This document shows positions 6,130 to 8,938 of a stretch of DNA of 8,938 bases, piece after piece (positions within the stretch are counted from its first letter, which is position 1; the number at the start of each line of letters is the position of its first letter). The notes beneath the pieces were generated by a model, which saw only the letters and a list, made by a program, of their open reading frames with translations, was not told the DNA's origin and made no database searches. The stretch lies in NCBI GenBank assembly GCA_905203795.1, contig CAJKXG010000043.1:1-8938 (forward strand). The letters are read 5' to 3'. Origin of the DNA: an uncultured Oscillospiraceae bacterium (lineage in GTDB: Bacteria; Bacillota; Clostridia; Oscillospirales; Acutalibacteraceae). The position numbers were made by a program, and so were the translations under genes.

Positions 6130-7017
6130 TTATCGGCACAAACCGTATGTTTTCAGTACCGCCGCCAACTTCGCTTTTGCCGCATCGTCCATGCCGAGCA
6201 GCGGCAGACGGCAGTCGCCGACCTCCATACCCATCAGGTTCATCGCTTCCTTGACGGGGATGGGGTTGACATCGCTGAACAGGGCATTGGCGAGCTGCAA
6301 CAGCTCCAGTTGCAGCTTCAGGCTGCCCTTGACGTCGCCGTCAAACCATTTGGCGCAGATGTCGTGCGTTTCCTGCGGCTTGACATTGGACAGCACCGAG
6401 ATCACGCCTTTGCCGCCCAGCGACAGGATCGGCACGATCTGGTCGTCGTTGCCGGAATACAGGTCGATGTCGCACAGCGCGGCGATCTCCGCCGTGGCGG
6501 ACAGGTTGCCGTTGGCTTGCTTGAGAGCGACGATATTGGGGTGACGGTACAGCTCCGCCACCGTAGCCGGCTTGATGTCCACGCCGGTGCGGGAGGGGAC
6601 ATTGTACAGGATGATCGGCAGCGACACGGCGTCCGCGATGGCGTTGTAGTGCGCTACCAGACCGCGCTGCGAGGTTTTGTTGTAATACGGGGTGACCAGC
6701 AGCAAGCCGTCCGCGCCGAGCCGTTGTGCCTCCTGCGACAGTTCGATGCAATAGGCGGTGTCGTTGGAACCCGTGCCGGAAATGACAGGGACGCGACCGC
6801 GCGCCGTTTCAATGGCGGTGCGCATGACCGCCACATGCTCCTCGTGGTTCAGCGTGGAGGATTCGCCTGTCGTGCCGCAGGTGATGATCGCGTCAGTGCC
6901 GTTTTCGATCTGCCATTCGATCAATTCGCGGTATTTGTCAAAATTCACCGACCCGTCCGCGTTCATGGGTGTGATCAGCGCCACACCGGCGCCGGTAAAA
7001 ATCGTCGATTTGCTCAT
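6130..7017 (-). CDS. dapA: 4-hydroxy-tetrahydrodipicolinate synthase
   Basis: The 295-residue TIM-barrel aldolase condenses pyruvate with aspartate semialdehyde, the first committed step to lysine and diaminopimelate. Active-site residues are all present: T49 and T50 in CGTTGES, Y112 in PYYN, Y138 and R143 in YNVPSRT, and the Schiff-base lysine K166 in VALKQANG. All are offset by a constant five residues from E. coli DapA (T44, T45, Y107, Y133, R138, K161), so there is no gap across the active site. The ATG (7015-7017) has a very strong AAAGGAGGT site (7027-7035) 9 bases upstream. It lies 27 bases after asd and directly uses the Asd product. Whether this enzyme is feedback-inhibited by lysine was not assessed. 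Confidence 0.98.
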   Translation of the reverse strand: MSKSTIFTGAGVALITPMNADGSVNFDKYRELIEWQIENGTDAIITCGTTGESSTLNHEEHVAVMRTAIETARGRVPVISGTGSNDTAYCIELSQEAQRLGADGLLLVTPYYNKTSQRGLVAHYNAIADAVSLPIILYNVPSRTGVDIKPATVAELYRHPNIVALKQANGNLSATAEIAALCDIDLYSGNDDQIVPILSLGGKGVISVLSNVKPQETHDICAKWFDGDVKGSLKLQLELLQLANALFSDVNPIPVKEAMNLMGMEVGDCRLPLLGMDDAAKAKLAAVLKTYGLCR

Positions 7018-7044
7018 AATTGACGTACCTCCTTTGTGGGATCG

Positions 7045-8124
7045 TTAGTCCATGTAGCCTTCCGCACACAGCAGCTCCGCCAGCAGCACGCCGCCGCCCG
7101 CCGCGCCGCGCAGGGGGTTGTGGGAAAGACCGACAAACTTGTAATCGTATTGCGTGTCCTCACGCAGACGACCGAGCGAGATCGCCATGCCGCCTTCCAG
7201 ATCGCGGTGCAACCGCGTCTGCGGCATGTTGTCCTCGGTGAAATAGTGCAGGAACTGCTTGGGGGCGCTGGGCAGGTTCAGTTCCTGTGCACGCCCCTTG
7301 TAATTCGTCCACGTGTCGATGATTTCGTCTTTGGTGGGCTTGTTTTCGAAGCTGCAGAACACCGCCGCAAAGTGACCGTCGCTGACCGGTACGCGCAGGC
7401 ACTGCGCCGTAAACGCAGGTGTTTCGGCGGGGACGATCACGCCGTTTTCCACTTTGCCCCAGATCTTCAGCGGTTCTTGCTCGGATTTTTCTTCCTCGCC
7501 GCCGATGTAGGGGATGACGTTGTCGATCATTTCCGGCCAACGCTCAAAGGTTTTGCCCGCGCCGGAAATCGCCTGATACGTGCACACCGCCGCGCGGGTC
7601 ACGCCGTATTTGGACAGCGGGAACAGCGCCGGCACATAGCTTTGCAGCGAGCAGTTGGATTTGACGGCGATAAAGCCGCGCTTCGTGCCGAGACGTTGGC
7701 GCTGGAAGGGGATGACCGCCACATGATCGGCGTTCAGTTCCGGCACGATCATCGGCACATCCGGCGTGCCGCGGTTGGCGCTGTTGTTGGAGACAACAGG
7801 GCATTCCGCTTTCGCATAGGCTTCTTCCAGCGCGCGGATCTCCGCTTTGGGCATATCCACCGCGCAGAACACGAAGTCCACCTCGGAGGCAATTTCCTCT
7901 ACTTGGGACGCGTCTTTCACGACGATGTTTTTCATGGATTCCGGCAGCGGCGTTTTCATGACCCAGCGCCCGCCGAGCGCTTCTTCATACGTCTTGCCGG
8001 CGGAACGGGGGCTGGCGGCGATCACTTTGACGTGGAACCACGGGTGATTTTCCAGCAGGGTGGCGAATCGCTGCCCGACCATACCCGTGCCGCCGATAAT
8101 ACCGACTTCATAACGTTTTTTCAT
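7045..8124 (-). CDS. asd: aspartate-semialdehyde dehydrogenase
   Basis: The 359-residue protein reduces aspartyl phosphate to aspartate semialdehyde with NADPH, the branch point for lysine, threonine and methionine. The nucleotide loop is GGTGMVG (11-17). The nucleophile is C158 in KSNCSLQ, followed by QAISGAG (184-190); the catalytic histidine is H251 in RVPVSDGHFAAV. The block with SNNSANRGTPDVPMIVPELN and the length resemble the archaeal/fungal class of the enzyme more than the E. coli class. The ATG at 8122-8124 gives the usual MKKRYEVGIIG start with a GGA 8 bases upstream. An ATG at 8131-8133, adding MFS, has AAAGG only 4 bases upstream and cannot be excluded. It is the first gene of asd-dapA-dapB, preceded by a leader of about 310 bases containing a lysine riboswitch. 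Confidence 0.96.
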   Translation of the reverse strand: MKKRYEVGIIGGTGMVGQRFATLLENHPWFHVKVIAASPRSAGKTYEEALGGRWVMKTPLPESMKNIVVKDASQVEEIASEVDFVFCAVDMPKAEIRALEEAYAKAECPVVSNNSANRGTPDVPMIVPELNADHVAVIPFQRQRLGTKRGFIAVKSNCSLQSYVPALFPLSKYGVTRAAVCTYQAISGAGKTFERWPEMIDNVIPYIGGEEEKSEQEPLKIWGKVENGVIVPAETPAFTAQCLRVPVSDGHFAAVFCSFENKPTKDEIIDTWTNYKGRAQELNLPSAPKQFLHYFTEDNMPQTRLHRDLEGGMAISLGRLREDTQYDYKFVGLSHNPLRGAAGGGVLLAELLCAEGYMD

Positions 8125-8152
8125 ACTAAACATCCAACCTTTCTGTCTTATC

Positions 8153-8182
8153 AAACAAAAAACCGGTCTGACCCGACCGGTT
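8153..8182 (-). terminator. intrinsic terminator of the lysine riboswitch, in the asd leader
   Basis: On the minus strand AACCGGTC (8175-8182) pairs perfectly with GACCGGTT (8161-8168) around a GGGTCA loop. The downstream arm runs into TTTTGTTT (8153-8160), which with the stem's own last bases gives six T residues in a row. It ends 28 bases before the asd ATG and downstream of the aptamer, as expected for a riboswitch that stops transcription when lysine is plentiful. It is not the end of a gene. Confidence 0.9.
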
Positions 8183-8267
8183 GTCATGTTCCATATGTGC
8201 TGATACGCCGAAAACGCGTGGTTTTCAAAAGAATAGCGCTCCATCACACAGGTATGATGACAGCCGG
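8177..8267 (-). promoter_or_regulatory. probable antiterminator pairing of the lysine riboswitch
   Basis: On the minus strand CCGGCTGTCAT (8257-8267) can pair with ATGACAACCGG (8177-8187) at 10 of 11 positions, the exception being a central C-A mismatch. The first segment contains the conserved GGCTGTC of the aptamer between P4 and P5; the second contains most of the upstream terminator arm. Forming this helix would therefore disrupt both aptamer and terminator, as an antiterminator must. A small GAAAAC/GTTTTC hairpin (8210-8226) lies in the intervening loop. The pairing is seen; the role is inferred. Confidence 0.5.
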
Positions 8268-8401
8268 ACAGCTATTTGCTGCAAGGCCAGACGAATGCCG
8301 CGCCCACGGCAGACATCTTCGGCGCTGACGCCTTTCGGCTGTGTTGCAAACGACCGGGCAGGTCTTGCACAGCGTACTGATCGTACCGCGCACCTCTATT
8401 C
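8231..8401 (-). promoter_or_regulatory. lysine riboswitch aptamer (L box)
   Basis: The minus-strand RNA carries the conserved lysine-aptamer blocks in order: GAATAGAGGTGCG, AGTACGC, GCCGAAAGGCGTC, GCGCCGAAG, CTGGCC, GGCTGTCA and GGAGCGCTATTC. Helix P1 closes it: GAATAG (8396-8401) with CTATTC (8231-8236). P2 has GCTGTG/CACAGC, capped by GACC/GGTC; P3 is TGCCG/CGGCA; P4 is GCAGC/GCTGT with an AAATA loop; P5 is CATCATA/TGTGATG. The loops of P2 (TGCCC, 8356-8360) and P3 (GGGCG, 8301-8305) are complementary, the kissing-loop contact known from lysine riboswitch structures. The order of blocks matches B. subtilis lysC. It sits between the asd promoter and the leader terminator, so lysine binding should reduce expression of asd, dapA and dapB. 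Confidence 0.95.
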
Positions 8402-8424
8402 AGTATATTCAAGGGGAGTTTTGC

Positions 8425-8453
8425 TTGACATTTATCTGAATCCATTGTAGCAT
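8425..8453 (+). promoter_or_regulatory. probable promoter of queA
   Basis: On the plus strand a perfect TTGACA (8425-8430) is followed after exactly 17 bases by TAGCAT (8448-8453), which matches the -10 consensus at four of six positions. Transcription should begin near 8460, giving a leader of about 83 bases. Its -10 overlaps the -10 of the asd promoter on the other strand by two bases. The perfect -35 and ideal spacing support it, but the -10 is mediocre. Confidence 0.55.
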
Positions 8454-8472
8454 TAGTATCGTATGTTGTCAA
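8444..8472 (-). promoter_or_regulatory. sigma-A type promoter of the asd-dapA-dapB operon
   Basis: On the minus strand: perfect TTGACA (8467-8472), a 17-base spacer, and TACAAT (8444-8449), five of six consensus bases. Transcription should start near 8437, about 36 bases before the first base of riboswitch helix P1 and about 310 bases before asd. Apart from the riboswitch I see no clear repressor site. Confidence 0.88.
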
Positions 8473-8542
8473 ATGAAATTTTTAAAATGGCAGCACTTTC
8501 CTGAAAAATCGGAAAAATGCTCGGAAAGTTGGAGAAAAACAC

Positions 8543-8938
8543 ATGAATACGCACGATTTTTACTATGATTTGCCAAAGGAATTGATTGCGCAAGAGCCGA
8601 TCGAACCGCGCGATCATTCGCGTTTGATGGTGCTCGACCGTCAAAACGGCGATATAGAGGACACCCGATTTGATCATTTGCTCGCGTATCTGCGGGCGGG
8701 GGATACGCTGATCCTCAACGACAGCCGCGTGCTGCCGGCGCGTATCTACGGTCATCGCAAGGAGACCGGCGCGGCGGTGGAGCTGCTGCTGCTCACCCCG
8801 AAGGGCAACGACACATGGGAAGTGCTGGCGGGTCCCGGGCGCAAGGCAAAACCGGGCAATCGTTTGGTGTTCGGCGACGGGCTGCTGGAGGCGGATGTAT
8901 TGGAGGTGCTGGAGGACGGCAACCGTCTGGGGAAGTTT
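8543..8938 (+). CDS. queA: S-adenosylmethionine:tRNA ribosyltransferase-isomerase, N-terminal part (cut by window edge)
   Basis: The frame runs 132 codons from the ATG to the right edge without a stop; full-length QueA is roughly 340 residues. The translation has the family start (FYYDLPKELIAQEPIEPRDH, then SRLMVLDRQNGDIEDTRF) and the block LRAGDTLILNDSRVLPARIYG. QueA transfers and rearranges the ribosyl part of S-adenosylmethionine onto 7-aminomethyl-7-deazaguanine in tRNA, making epoxyqueuosine, in the cytoplasm. GGAG (8531-8534) lies 8 bases before the ATG. It is the only plus-strand gene in the window and diverges from asd. No preQ1 riboswitch motif is evident in its short leader, although in many bacteria other queuosine genes carry one. 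Its partner tgt often follows queA but would lie outside the window. Confidence 0.95.
   Translation, partial: MNTHDFYYDLPKELIAQEPIEPRDHSRLMVLDRQNGDIEDTRFDHLLAYLRAGDTLILNDSRVLPARIYGHRKETGAAVELLLLTPKGNDTWEVLAGPGRKAKPGNRLVFGDGLLEADVLEVLEDGNRLGKF

Noticed and set aside
8125..8247. A longer asd with a 41-residue N-terminal extension starting at 8247.
   Set aside because: The extension reads through the terminator hairpin and the 3' end of the aptamer, and the family normally starts close to the nucleotide-binding loop.
7036..8328. A 430-codon plus-strand open frame opposite asd that runs on into the leader.
   Set aside because: It crosses the riboswitch terminator and part of the aptamer in antisense, which marks it as a chance open frame.
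8460..8542. A preQ1 riboswitch in the queA leader.
   Set aside because: Queuosine genes sometimes carry one, but I could not find the compact hairpin plus A-rich tail with its conserved bases; only a loose dyad is present.
8453..8755. A 100-codon minus-strand frame overlapping queA and the asd promoter.
   Set aside because: It is antisense to the clear queA N-terminus and covers the asd promoter; no ribosome site.

Overview
The window reads as ordinary chromosomal DNA from a Gram-positive Firmicute, most likely a GC-rich member of the Clostridia (gut Oscillospirales type). This rests on the trigger factor-ClpP neighbourhood, strong Shine-Dalgarno sites (AGGAGG, AAAGGAGGT), sigma-A type promoters with 17-18 base spacers, and a lysine riboswitch in front of asd-dapA-dapB. 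GC content looks to be in the high fifties by eye. The genus assignment is inference; no rRNA or other marker is present. I found no mobile element, tRNA, CRISPR array or phage gene.

Layout, right to left, since all genes but one are on the minus strand. At the right edge queA (plus strand, cut by the window end) diverges from the lysine operon. The 418 bases between queA and asd (8125-8542) hold two superimposed divergent promoters, a complete lysine riboswitch aptamer (8231-8401) and its terminator (8153-8182). Then come asd, dapA and dapB, which carry aspartyl phosphate to tetrahydrodipicolinate for lysine and cell-wall diaminopimelate. The operon closes with a strong intrinsic terminator (5281-5321). 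Next is a two-gene unit, yraN and an M19 dipeptidase, overlapping by 14 bases. A near-consensus promoter overlapping the dipeptidase stop codon drives thrC, which is translationally coupled to a calcineurin-type metallophosphoesterase. Finally trigger factor (tig), with its own extended -10 promoter, is followed by the first 64 codons of clpP, cut by the left edge.

How the genes work together: Asd makes aspartate semialdehyde, the branch point between lysine (DapA, DapB) and threonine/methionine. Threonine synthase, the last threonine step, is nearby but in a separate unit; hom, thrB and lysC are not in the window. Tig and ClpP are protein folding and turnover partners that are commonly adjacent.

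No unknown multi-gene system is visible. The most interesting material is regulatory: interlocked divergent promoters at asd/queA, a riboswitch whose probable antiterminator recruits conserved aptamer core bases, a promoter whose -35 box contains the stop codon of the gene upstream, and a terminator placed directly before yraN.
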